Below the pieces are notes generated by a model. The model did not search any database and had not been told where the DNA came from. It worked only from the letters and a program-made list of their open reading frames with translations. 64,000 nt of DNA from Ariolimax columbianus (taxonomy: Eukaryota; Mollusca; Gastropoda; Stylommatophora; Arionidae), in the NCBI GenBank assembly GCA_036924085.1, contig JAVGWX010000018.1:20745964-20809963 (forward strand). Reading direction: 5' to 3'. Below, one piece after another: positions 54,721-64,000 of the stretch; the stretch's first letter is position 1; the number at the start of each line of letters is the position of its first letter. The position numbers and the translations under genes were made by a program.

Positions 54721-55120
54721 ATCCCTCTCACCCCCCCCCCCCCAACCGCTAATTCCCACTTCTCAAAACGTCAATCTCTTACCCCCCTCCAAAATAAAAC
54801 AACCCACCAATTTCTACACACGCCCCCCCCCCCCCCACCGCCCCCAATCGCCAATCTCTTTCCCCCAAACAGCGAATCTCTTGCCCCCCTCTCTCCTTCA
54901 ACCCGCCAATCTCTTTCCCCCAAAACAGCGAATCTCTTGCCCCTCTCTCCTTCAACCCGCCAATCTCATCCCCACCCGCATCCCAAAACCGACAATCATT
55001 TCTCTCTTCAACCCTTCTCCCTCTCTTTAACAGATACTTCAAACGGCCAATATAGTTTTCATCAACCAACTCACCCCCCCCCCCCCCACTTTCCACCCCA
55101 CACACCACCATTCTCACATA
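54721..55120. repeat. C-rich degenerate continuation
   Basis: Related CCAATCTCTTTCCCCCAAAA-type units of about 55 bp with poly-C runs at 54732, 54824 and 55075. Confidence 0.75.
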
Positions 55121-55314
55121 TCAAACGATTCCAAGCTTTTTCTTCCCATCTGTCTTAACTTCAACCCATATTCCAGCCCCATGTATTGTAATTGGCCATA
55201 CATAAGTAGTCATTATTCTTTTCCTCACTTCTTTCTTGATAATCTCTGGAGTCTCGCAATTTATGTTTTTAAAGTTACTTTTGTGTGTGTTTACCATTCC
55301 CATTGATAATAATG

Positions 55315-56072
55315 ATAGTTGTTGATATCACCATATTCTATAGACCTAACACTAGTTAATATCACCATAGTCTATAGACCGAACACTAGTTAATATCACC
55401 ATAGTCTATAGACCGAACGCTAGTTGATATCACCATAGTCTATAGACCGAACGCTAGTTGATATCACCATAGTCTATAGACCGAACGCTAGTTGATATCA
55501 CCATAGTCTATAGACCGAACACTAGTTGATATCACCATATTCTATAGACCGAACGCTAGTTGATATCACCATAGTCTATAGACCGAACACTAGTTGATAT
55601 CACCATATTCTATAGACCGAACACTAGTTGATTTCACCATAGTCTATAGACCGAACACTAGTTGTTGATTTCACCATAGTCTATAGGCCGAACGCTAGTT
55701 GATATCACCATATTATATAGACCGAACACTAGTTGATATCACCATATTCTATAGACCGAACGCTAGTTGATATCACCATAGTCTATAGACCGAACACTAG
55801 TTGATATCACCATATTCTATAGACCCAACACTAGTTGATATCACCATATTCTATGGACCGAACGCTAGTTGATATCACCATAGTCTATAGACCGAACACT
55901 AGTTGATATCACCATATTCTATAGACCCAACACTAGTTGATATCACCATATTCTATAGACCGAACGCTAGTTGATATCACCATAGTCTATAGACCGAACG
56001 CTAGTTGATATCACCATAGTCTATAGACCCAACACTAGTTGTTGATTTCACCATAGTCTATAGGCCGAACAC
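55315..56072. repeat. 34-bp minisatellite, about 22 units
   Basis: Unit TTGATATCACCATAGTCTAT plus AGACCGAACGCTAG. It contains the inverted repeats AGTCTATAGACC and GATATC and, in ACTAGT variants, a third palindrome. Variants (GTC/TTC; ACGC/ACAC) are mixed rather than clustered. Confidence 0.95.
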
Positions 56073-56079
56073 TTTACCG

Positions 56080-56960
56080 ATACAAAGTGGCGTCCGAAAG
56101 GGATATTTACAGTAGCCGTTGAGGAGGTCTTTAAACACATGACTGGAAGGATAGGGTCATAAACATAGACGGGAAATTCTTACTCATCTGAGGTTCGCTG
56201 ATGTCATAGTCATCATCAGTCACGTCATCAAAGAAGCGGAGAAAAGCCTAAATGAACTCAGGAGAGAAAGTGTTTCAGTTGGCCTATAAATCAATAGAAA
56301 GAAAACCCAGATCATGATCAACACCTTCTGCCCAAAGGAGATATGCGACTTGGAGATTGTCTCGTCGAAAACGTAAATTCGTATATTTACTTGGGCCAAG
56401 AAATCACGAACTCCCATTTAATAAATCGGGAGATCTCACGAAGGATAATAGCCGGCTGGTTCAGCTTCAACTGTATTAAACCCATACTGCAACAGATGCA
56501 AAACGTCAAAGCTAGGTTTCACACTTTTAACAGTGTGGTTATTCCAGTCATGGTATATGACTGTAGGTGTGGAACCTACTGAAAGCTGATGCAGATAGAC
56601 TACGAGTGGTCCAACGAACGATGGAGCAAAGAACGTTGAAGATCTCCATTCGAAACCAAATCCGCAACGCAGATATCAGAGATCGAACTACCTTCACTGA
56701 TATCATAGATGTCGCGCTGTCACTAAAATACAGATGGGCGGGTCATATGATGCGCATGCCGGATAACAGTTGGACACGTAGAGTGGCGTCGTGGTGGCCA
56801 CACAATTTTAGCCGCTCTCGCGGGCGACCGGGGATGAGGTGCAGAGATGGCATAATGATGGCCCTAAGCTAAACATGGTACACCAAGGCAAAGAGCGAGA
56901 CGAGTTTACTCAACATTTGGCTACCTGGCACCAGACACACGTGCCTAATTGAATACAATA
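56080..56960 (+). pseudogene. RTE-type LINE: post-active-site RT to C-terminus
   Basis: The plus strand reads INIDGKFLTHLRFADVIVII (active-site FADD changed to FADV), KEAEKSLNELRRESVSVGL and INRKKTQIMINTFC, then after a frameshift NSYIYLGQEITNSHLINREI, SRRIIAGWFSFNCIKPILQQ, FNSVVIPVMVYDCRCGTY, then LLKADADRLRVVQRTMEQRT, LKISIRNQIRNADIRDRTTF, TDIIDVALSLKYRWAGHMMR and SRGRPGMRCRDGI to the end. The loss of the second catalytic Asp and the frameshifts make it dead. Confidence 0.88.
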
Positions 56961-57299
56961 ATGTTTAGATTTGTGAGTTGTTAACTTAAAAAAAAACACC
57001 TTCTTCTGCACTCCTCACATCTTCATTGCACTCCTTCTCCAACCTACCCTTTCTGTCCCCCTTCATCCCGTCCATTTCTTCTTCAACCCCTTACATAAAA
57101 TGCATGCTGAAGTCGGACGCACTAGGCCGACAGGCACAAAATAAAAACCACAGTTGGGGATTTGAGAAATAAGGCGATGGCAACAAAAAAAAACAAAAAA
57201 AACATACACGATCTTCACTTATATCTTTTTGGTCAACTGGTGACTAGAGTAAAGGAATGTAGTTTAAACTTGTGGCTGGTTAGTTAAATATAAACTGCT
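56961..57299. other. Unassigned sequence
   Basis: Contains A-rich runs and no recognisable gene. Confidence 0.4.
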
Positions 57300-58850
57300 C
57301 TGGTGAAAAGAACAGGGGCACTCCGAGTGGTTTTTTGGACATCAGAACCGACGCGAATATGTCCAGGACTGCCTCAAGAGTCTCCGCTCTCACCAGTGCT
57401 GTTCAACATCCGCAGAGTAAAATGTATCGTTATTCAACCCACATGGACAGAGTGAACTTTAACATTTACAGACGACATCATGGCATACAGCACTGGCTTA
57501 GACAGACAAGAGTTGTTCAGGGACATCCAGGAAGCCTTATAGGCTATCTCACAGTGGTGTAAAGACTCCAGCTTCCAGATCAAACCGAGCAAGGCCTTAA
57601 TGGTGTGGTACTCTTTGAACAACTCTTTAGTAACGGCTGAACTCCCGGGCATCACATTTGAGAGCCGGGCAACACATCTGAGAGATGCACCATTGACAAA
57701 CCCGACAGGTTGAAATACCTCGGAGTGATTTTTATCGCAGTCTCTCATATACTTTTCATGCTGACCAGGCCGTACAAAGATGTAAGCGAGGGTTAGGAGC
57801 ACTCAGGACTCTGGCTGCTGCTAATTTGGAACAGCGCCTCCTGTTCATCCTATTTCGTCAGATTGTGTTGTCGGTCATCGATCAGAGACTGGGCATCCTC
57901 ACACTATCAAGAACACAACGTTAAAGGTTGGAACGCATCCAAAATGAAAGTATGCGACTGGTTCTGGGCTGCACTAGAGATTTCCAGATTGTGAGGAAGC
58001 GATACATGTTGGGGTTGTTATCGGTGACATCCAGACATGAACTGGTGTAGGTCAAAGCATATATGCATGCCAGAAACAGACAAGCGGCACTCTCTGTACA
58101 GTAGCATCTTAGACATCAAGGGATCAAGAATCAAGATAGAGCCGTCTTGTATGGCACAGGCAGAACAACAATCGGATAAGGCACTCCAGTTGAGGTAATA
58201 GCCATACTGATGATAGAATGACAGAGTACCAAAGTGTCGTCATAACCTTGGGCAAAGAATGAAGAAAATGGGGAAACGGGAGAGCAGAGCTCGATGTGAA
58301 TCAGCTGATAACTGAGAACACGCAGGATAGTGATGCCGTCACATACACCGATGGATCGGTGCTGCGCAGTGGGACATCAGGCTGGGACTTCACAGTTAGA
58401 ATGAGACACAGGTCGTTGCTTAGCGGAGAGGAGCATACACGTCAACAACCTCCAGTATGAGAAAGGAGATGGAAGCAGTGACCTCAGCGTTAAGATGGCC
58501 ATATGAGATCCATTTAACAAGGACAATCATTGTGACTGACGCGCAAGCTGTACATTACAAAGTACAGACATGATGGCTGAAGTACGAGTTGATAGCAGCT
58601 GTTACGGCCTCACCTCTAGGGGTTGACATGTATCTACTGCCCTGGTCATGCTGGGGTTCAGGGCAACGAAGAAGCTGACATCTTGGGTTCACAAGCTCCT
58701 ATCATGGTCACCTTGGTGATGGATAGGAGTGATATTTTGAAATCAATCAATGACCGCCTGTTAGATGAGGACACTCAAACTAAAATAGATTAATCAGCAA
58801 TCCACAGGCTGCAAATTTTCGACATCAAACAAAGTTCAAACGAAGTTGAG
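57300..58850 (+). pseudogene. Degenerate RNase-H-bearing LINE
   Basis: With many stops and frameshifts the plus strand gives a CPQESPLSPVLFNI-like motif (RT GVPQG.VLSP.LF), a FTDDIMAY active-site remnant, LEALWAISQWC-like and SFQIKPSKALMVW segments, then AVTYTDGSVLRSGTSGWDF (RNase H first motif) and CPGHAGVQGNEEADILGS (last motif). Order and spacing fit an I-like or R1/jockey-like LINE. It is an old copy. Confidence 0.75.
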
Positions 58851-58969
58851 CGCATGAGAGGACAGAGCAGGAGAGTGTACAATCAGCGAGCTACAGAAAC
58901 CATCAGCACCCATACCCTGCACCATATGCTGAGAAAGACTGTACATCCATCTAAACTCACCAGTCATTC

Positions 58970-59545
58970 CTATAAATATCCAGATTGTGGAACGCTTTAT
59001 CCTGGAAAATCGACGCATAACCTGTCGGGAAATTGCACAAGCGGTAAGTTTTTCTCTGGGTACGGTGAACACTATTATTCATGAGCATTTGCATTTTCGG
59101 AAGGTTAGTGCACGTTGGGTGCCGATACAGCTATCTGCTTTTGACCTGCAGAGAGGAGTTTAAGCCTGCTCGACCTTATACTGCTCACTGCACTATGTGC
59201 TATCTGCAGCAACTCGGCTGGGAGGTATTGCGACATCTACCATACATCCCAGACCTTGCTCCAATCGATTTACACCTGTTTGGACCCCTAAAAGAATTCC
59301 TGGAAGGTCAGCATTTCAGCACTGACGATGAAGGGAAATAAGCTGTCCTGAATTGGTTCAGACATTCTGACAAATCTTTCTACGCTGAAGCTTTTCAATT
59401 ATTACTTTATTAAACGCTGGGATAAGTGCAAAAACGTTGCAGGAGATTATATGGAAAAATAAATGGCATTTTGACTACTTGAAAATTTATTTATTTTTTC
59501 AACAAAAAAAAAAGAGTCCCAGTTTGACTTGAACGTCCTTGTATA
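58970..59545 (+). pseudogene. Mariner-like transposon, internally deleted, 3' end intact
   Basis: The plus strand first reads VERFILENRRITCREIAQAV then SFSLGTVNTIIHEHLHFRKV and SARWVP (second helix-turn-helix and linker). It then jumps to RPYTAHCTMCYLQQLGWEVL, RHLPYIPDLAPIDLHLFGPL and KEFLEGQHFSTDDEGK, the C-terminal catalytic motif with PDLAPID. The middle of the catalytic domain, including the first Asp, is deleted. It ends with AGTCCCAGTTTGACTTGAAC, the terminal repeat shared with the 12.2-14.1 kb element. Confidence 0.85.
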
Positions 59546-59864
59546 TATAATTCGGTAAGCAATGTTTTCAACATGGAATTGTATGGCCAAAATATGTGTA
59601 CTGGCCTTCTCTGATTGCGTTTACTAATTTGCATGTCGTCCTTTAATTCTCCAGCATCTTATTGTAGCGTTTCCTTTTCTTTTCATGTTATGCGCGCAAT
59701 ATCTCTGTATTATCACATCTCAAAGAACCTTCATTGTGACTTTCAGCAGCGTGCTCATTATTAATAGCTAACTCTAACAACTCTAGAGGTCCAATTCCCG
59801 CCTTCTCCCTAACATCCAGATAACAAAACTAAAGTTGTTTATTACTAGGTCTCTTTATCCATAG
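59546..59864. other. Unassigned; intronic if the host gene is real
   Basis: No repeat recognised; ends with a polypyrimidine/acceptor region. Confidence 0.4.
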
Positions 59865-60010
59865 CGTACAGGGCTATATCGTCCTTGAACCTTCACGCTG
59901 TGATTGGGCCTTACGATCCTGAAGTGAGCCTGGCTACAGAATCTCTGAGGATTCCCTATATATGTACCACCACAGTGGGTCGACTGCAACGTTTTAACTA
60001 CACTGTGCAG
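59865..60010 (+). CDS. Candidate exon 3: ANF-receptor-type ligand-binding domain
   Basis: 146-bp segment after TTTATCCATAG, stop-free in the frame dictated by exon 2 (phase 1 in, phase 0 out at CAG/GTGATT). It reads TYRAISSLNLHAVIGPYDPE, VSLATESLRIPYICTTTVGR and LQRFNYTVQ. The V-IGP-x-x-PE ... A-x-x-L-x-IPYI-x-TT pattern is the hallmark of the amino-terminal domain of ionotropic glutamate-type and related ANF-family receptors (VaAIfGP...l.iPhI). With a signal-peptide exon upstream, the gene probably encodes such a receptor, continuing beyond the window. The donor is weak, so the 3' edge is uncertain. Confidence 0.55.
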
Positions 60011-60179
60011 GTGATTGAATGGCAGAAATGTATTGCGATTTCAAGAACTTTGAGCTGATTATTGCCTTTGTTAGAGTCACTAGAACAAGGTCTGACAGTG
60101 AACGAGTGAGAGGAAGAAGAGCGAAAAACACGCCGAAAGGCATGAATAGAAGCAAGTGAAATATTTAGAACTGTGAGGA

Positions 60180-60941
60180 AGGGTTTGAACATTTGAGAGT
60201 CAGGAATGGAAATATACTAAAGAATGAGAGATGTTTATTATGATCAGACACAACCAAAAAGACAAAATCATACCCAGGAGCAGACATCAATTCAGACCAC
60301 AATCCAGATTGAATGAAAGTGCATATACAACTCAAAATCACAGAGTGTAGAGGGACAAAGACACTTAATAAAGACAGGTTAGCGCTAAAGCAACGAGGTA
60401 TACGGCAAAAATACCAGGTAGCAGTAAAGAAGGTGTATGAAAACTTAGAATCAGAGGACAAGGAAGGAAACACAGAGCGGAGAATACAAACTAAATGGGA
60501 ACGTATAAAAACTAGTATCTAGAGTAACAAATAAATCATTACCAGATAAAGAACTTAGGACAAACCAAGAATGGATGATAGATGACATCTTAACTTAAAT
60601 GGCAGATAGAAAGAAGACTAAAAACACTCCTGCATATTCAACACTACACAAAGAGATATGAACAAATTGCAGGCAGGCCAAAGAACAGTGGTTGGAAGAA
60701 AAATTCAAGGTAATAGAAGACATGGGACTAAAACACATTACCAGAGTAATGCATATGGGAATAAAGAAAACAACAAACACAACACAGATAACCCAGAGTG
60801 GGGGATGCATCCGAGATAAGGAAGGTGCCATGTTGATGGATGAGAAGGACATACTGAACAGATCGGTGGAATATACAAGGGAGCTTATAGAGGACAGTCG
60901 CGGAGCCAAACCATCAAATATATGATAATGAATGACCCAGC
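60180..60941 (+). pseudogene. RTE-type LINE (host of nested insertions), 5' segment
   Basis: The plus strand has the end of the AP endonuclease (KSYPGADINSDHN), a basic linker (ENLESEDKEGNTERRIQTKW) and the pre-RT segment with GGCIRDKEGAMLMDEKDILN, then RSVEYTRELIEDSRGAKPS. Stops and frameshifts are present. It is interrupted at 60941 by a LINE insertion and resumes at 61683. Confidence 0.82.
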
Positions 60942-61682
60942 TACACAAGCAATTTCAGAGCGGAGGCAGAGGCACTGAGGGCGGCAGTGGAAGAAATGGT
61001 GACACATATAGAAAATGAAAGCCATATAGTCCTGCTTACAGATGCTCTCGCCGTAGTCACAGCGCTAAAAAGCCAGAAAAACACTGAGCTTAATGACTTA
61101 AGAGCAACACTCTGCAAACTGTGCCAGCAGTCCGCACCAAAAAGGGTAGTGGTACAGTGGGTCCCATCACACTGCAACATCCAAGGCAACGAGGAGGCAG
61201 ACAGACTGGCAAAAGAAGGGGCATTACTACCACAAACAGATACTAGTATGACGTACGAAGAGTCAAAACGGCTTATCAAAGCCAGATACATGACCAAATG
61301 GGAAACCGAACATACTGGTTACACCAAAAACGATGCCTATTACCAGTTGAACCGAAGAGAGCAGGTCGTTGTCTTCAGACTTCGCACTGGCCACAATAGA
61401 CTGAGGTACCACCTATTCAACAAATTGAAGATAGGAGGTACCGACGAATGCCCGTGCGGTACCGGTAAAATGACCGCTGAACATCTGCTGCAGAACTGCC
61501 CGACATACGAGGATCAGAGAGAGCAGATGTGGCCATTACCAGTGGAACTGCAAGACAAGCTCTATGGCAGTGGCGATAGCCTCAGGATGACCGCCGCTTT
61601 TTTCGAAAAAATAATGGTTACTGTCTGACTGCGTACGAAGAAGAAGAAGAAGAAGAAGAAGAAGAAGAAGAAGAAGAAGAAG
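60942..61682 (+). mobile_element. 5'-truncated copy of the 22.7-34.7 kb LINE
   Basis: Carries the last about 225 residues (from SNFRAEAEAL in RNase H to the terminal VTV), with an open frame from 60987 to 61628 and a (GAA)n tail of about 15 repeats. The catalytic LLTDAL and GNEEAD are retained; the Cys/His cluster is intact though the preceding Cys is Gly (IGGTDECPCG). It interrupts the RTE element. Flanks share GACCCAGC, within AATGACCCAGC on the left and AATGACCGACCCAGC on the right, so the TSD is 8-12 bp and slightly altered. This copy shows that the family also inserts outside rDNA. Confidence 0.92.
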
Positions 61683-61972
61683 AATGACCGACCCAGCATG
61701 CTAAGATCAGAAGTGTTAAATGTAATAAAAACTATGAGAAAAGGGAAAGCAACAGGCCACCATCCATAAACATAGAATTCATAGAGGCCTTAGAGGAATT
61801 TGGTATAGATATACTTGCTGATCTGTGGAATGACATAAACAATACTGGATGCATACTAACGTACCTGAAAACATCAATGTTTATAATACTTCAGAAAAAA
61901 ACCTCGTGCAACAGAATGTTCAGACTTTAGAACAATAAGTATTATGAGTCACACAATTAAAATACTACTCAA
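61683..61972 (+). pseudogene. RTE-type LINE (host), middle segment
   Basis: The plus strand resumes with SMLRSEVLNVIKTMRKGKAT (RT motif 0/1), then IEFIEALEEFGIDILADLWN, DINNTGC and a decayed RTISIMSHTIKILL. It is cut at 61972 by a second LINE insertion. Confidence 0.82.
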
Positions 61973-62986
61973 TAAAAGAACTTGCAAGAGCAGACTAAAT
62001 CCTAAGCCAGGCAGTGGTTAGAGATCTAAAACAAACATCTCAAATCCCACCATGGAAAAAAACCAATTCCCCTGAGATGGTAGAAACCATAGAGGGAATA
62101 CGGAAAAAGGGAACATATTTAGAAAGGAAATTTATCACAGAAGAAGATCTAAGGAGAGTATACCCGCCAGAAACATGGATACACGTATATACAGATGGCT
62201 CATCTAATAAAGCCACATCAAATGGAGGTGGAAGGGTCTATTACAGACTAAGGAATGCAGTAAAAAAAAAACTCGAGTATTAACAACGGGAACATACTCC
62301 AATAACTTCCGTGCAGAAGGCCACATCTGAGCTTGTAATATAAGATAAAGATATCCACCAAGAAAAAAACATAGTATTCCTGATTGATGCCCCGTCAGTA
62401 TTAGCAGCGCTAAAACAACACAAAGATGAAGATCTCGAGCAATATATGTTCTCCCTGACGCAGCTCTCAGCAGAACACCCAAGGTTGGTCATACAGTGGA
62501 TCCCATTACACTGCAATATTGAAGGCAATGAAGGTGCAGACAAACTAACAAAGTGTGGAGGAGCATCCCCACAGACAGACCGGAGTATCACATATAATGA
62601 GGACAAGATCATAATTAAAGCCAACTTCAGGGGAAAATGGGCTGATCAACACCCCGACTTTCAAAAAGAAGAAAGCTACTATAACTTAACTAGAGAAGAG
62701 CAAGTCATCATCTTCAGACTGAGAACTGGGCATATCAGACTCAATGGTCATCTTTACAACAAAATGAGGATTGGGACAGATGACAGGTGTCCTGATGGGG
62801 AGCATATCATTACCATGGAACACATTCTGCAAAGCTGCACGCTCACGCGGGAATAGAGAAAACAATACTGGCCTTGCGAGAGAGATATGAGACATAACTC
62901 TATGGAGATAAAACAGCCTTACACACAATGGTGTAAAAGAAACCAGGACCTTGGCCTGAGGATAAACGAAGAAGAAGAATAAGAAT
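61973..62986 (+). mobile_element. Second RNase-H LINE 3' end, different family, with 11-bp TSD
   Basis: The plus strand reads ETWIHVYTDGSSNKATSNGG (RNase H first motif), then NIVFLIDAPSVLAALKQHK, RLVIQWIPLHCNIEGNEGAD, KWADQHPDFQKEESYYNLTR, EEQVIIFRLRTGHIRLNGHL and DDRCPDGEHIITMEHILQSC. Frameshifts near 62280 and a stop near 62855 kill it. It ends with a (GAA)n-type tail at about 62968-62980. ATACTACTCAA flanks it (61962-61972, 62987-62997). It is related to but clearly distinct from the intact LINE. Confidence 0.9.
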
Positions 62987-63257
62987 ATACTACTCAAGAT
63001 CATACAAGAGAGAATAAGAGGTAAAATAGAGAGAGAACAATTTGGTTTTCAAAAGGTTAATGGAACAAGGGATGCAATTTTCTTTTTGCAAACTTTGACA
63101 GAAAAATATATAGAAATACATAATGACATTTATATTTACTTTATAGACTACCAGAAGATTTTTGACCAACATGAAAAATTAATTAAATGTCTCCAAGAAA
63201 TAGGTCTAGATATTAAAGTCATAAGACTGCTTAGTAATCTATACTGGGAATGAACTG
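62987..63257 (+). pseudogene. RTE-type LINE (host), 3' segment
   Basis: Directly after the TSD the RTE frame resumes (IIQERIRGKIEREQFGFQKV), then TRDAIFFLQTLTEKYIEIHN, FIDYQKIFDQHEKLIKCLQE and IGLDIKVIRLLSNLYWE. These are RT motifs 2-3 region with D in FIDYQK. It is cut at about 63257 by the CR1 element. Confidence 0.85.
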
Positions 63258-64000
63258 CTACATTAGGAGGAGGTTACTAAAATCATAGATAAAGGGGAGC
63301 CAGTAGACGTTATTTATCTAGACTTTGCAAAGGCCTTTGATAGAGTACCTCATCAAAGATTATTTCGAAAGTTAAAATCACATGGAATAGGTGGGGAAGT
63401 TGCCAAATGGATTGAAAATTGGTTAACGGGAAGAAGGCAGAGGGTGGGCATAAATAAGGAGTACTCTGAGTGGTGTAAAGTGAAAAGTGGTGTGCCACAG
63501 GGCTCGGTTTTGGGACCAATTTTGTTCTTGATATATATATAAATGATTTGGACATTGATATGGGATCCATGATTGCAAAATTTGCTGATGACACAAAACT
63601 ATGCAGTAGTGTCTCATCTAAAGCGGAAGTGGATATATTGATGTCGGATTTAGATACAATTTGAGAATGGTCTGTAAGCTGGCAAATGGAGTTTAATGTA
63701 GATAAATGTACAGTCATCCACATGGGTAGATCCAATATGGAACATAATTACAGAATGGGAGAAAACAATATTAGAAAGATAGATAAGGAAAGGGACCTAG
63801 GGGTTATAATAGATAATACAGGAAAGGTGAGTGAGCAAGTTAAGGTAGCAGTGAAAAAGGCAAATGCAATGTTAGGTATGATAAAAAGAAATATTAAACA
63901 TAGGAGCAAGGAAGTGATAGTCAAACTGTATAAAGCTTTAGTTAGATCTAGATTGGAGTACTGTATACAGGTGTGGAGTCCTTATCATAGAGGGGATATA
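63258..64000 (+). mobile_element. CR1/L2-type LINE RT, running off the window
   Basis: The plus strand reads EVTKIIDKGEPVDVIYLDFA, KAFDRVPHQRLFRKLKSHGI, GVPQGSVLGPILFLIYI, then after a 1-base frame change in a TATATATATA run NDLDIDMGSMIAKFADDTKL (active-site FADD intact), a stop in DLDTI*EW, then GRSNMEHNYRMGENNIRKID, KERDLGVIIDNTGKVSEQVK and RSRLEYCIQVWSPYHRGDI. Same family as the copies at 43.5-45.6 kb but younger. A frameshift and a stop make it inactive. The 5' end is truncated at RT motif 3. Confidence 0.9.

Larger units (their letters stand above)
53120..59864 (+). other. Candidate intron 2, packed with repeats
   Basis: 6745 bp between GTGAGTAC and TTTATCCATAG. It contains RTE fragments, two minisatellite fields, an RNase-H LINE relic and a mariner relic. 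No further exon recognised inside it. Confidence 0.4.

Overview
This window is animal genomic DNA. The evidence is metazoan-type 18S rRNA sequence, several LINE clades, mariner transposons, tRNA-derived SINEs, candidate GT-AG introns and very heavy micro- and minisatellite content. The mix of LINE families resembles a mollusc or other lophotrochozoan, but that is an inference from family resemblance and I cannot name a species. Almost every long open frame is either a retroelement or a tandem repeat that happens to lack stop codons.

Layout. 1-14 kb: decayed RTE-type LINE fragments on both strands, a mariner 5' end (7.2-7.6 kb), a CR1-like fragment (9.85-10.5 kb) and a chain of tandem arrays, the largest a 29-bp minisatellite of about 55 units (12.45-14.05 kb) lying between mariner-type terminal repeats. 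14-22.6 kb: three tRNA-like SINE heads, a truncated LINE with clean 14-bp target-site duplications (TSDs), and more minisatellites.

22.7-36.4 kb is the centrepiece. Two full-length, intact copies of one LINE (single 1302-codon ORF: AP endonuclease, reverse transcriptase, RNase H, Cys/His tail) stand head to head, joined by a fold-back of 18S rDNA. Their 5' leaders contain tandem monomers, each carrying a diverged copy of a conserved 18S segment followed by a hairpin. The right copy ends in a (GAA)n tail fused to an antisense 5' half of an 18S gene, followed by what is probably its external transcribed spacer.

36.5-51.1 kb: G-rich and pyrimidine arrays, a mariner pseudogene whose C-terminal helix has expanded in frame into about 33 copies of a 45-bp unit (39.6-41.1 kb), LINE remnants, two adjacent CR1 3' ends, and a 1.4-1.8 kb tandem duplication dominated by pyrimidine tracts.

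51.4-60.0 kb: three candidate exons of a host gene on the + strand, phase-compatible and stop-free. They give a signal peptide followed by sequence resembling the extracellular amino-terminal (ANF-receptor-type) domain of ionotropic glutamate-type receptors. The second intron is filled with transposons and satellites. 60.2-64 kb: an RTE element broken by two nested RNase-H LINE insertions with TSDs and then by a CR1 element that runs off the window.

The elements interact. LINE tails of the (GAA)n type appear to seed microsatellites, minisatellites grow out of transposon sequence, and the intact LINE appears to have exchanged sequence with rDNA.
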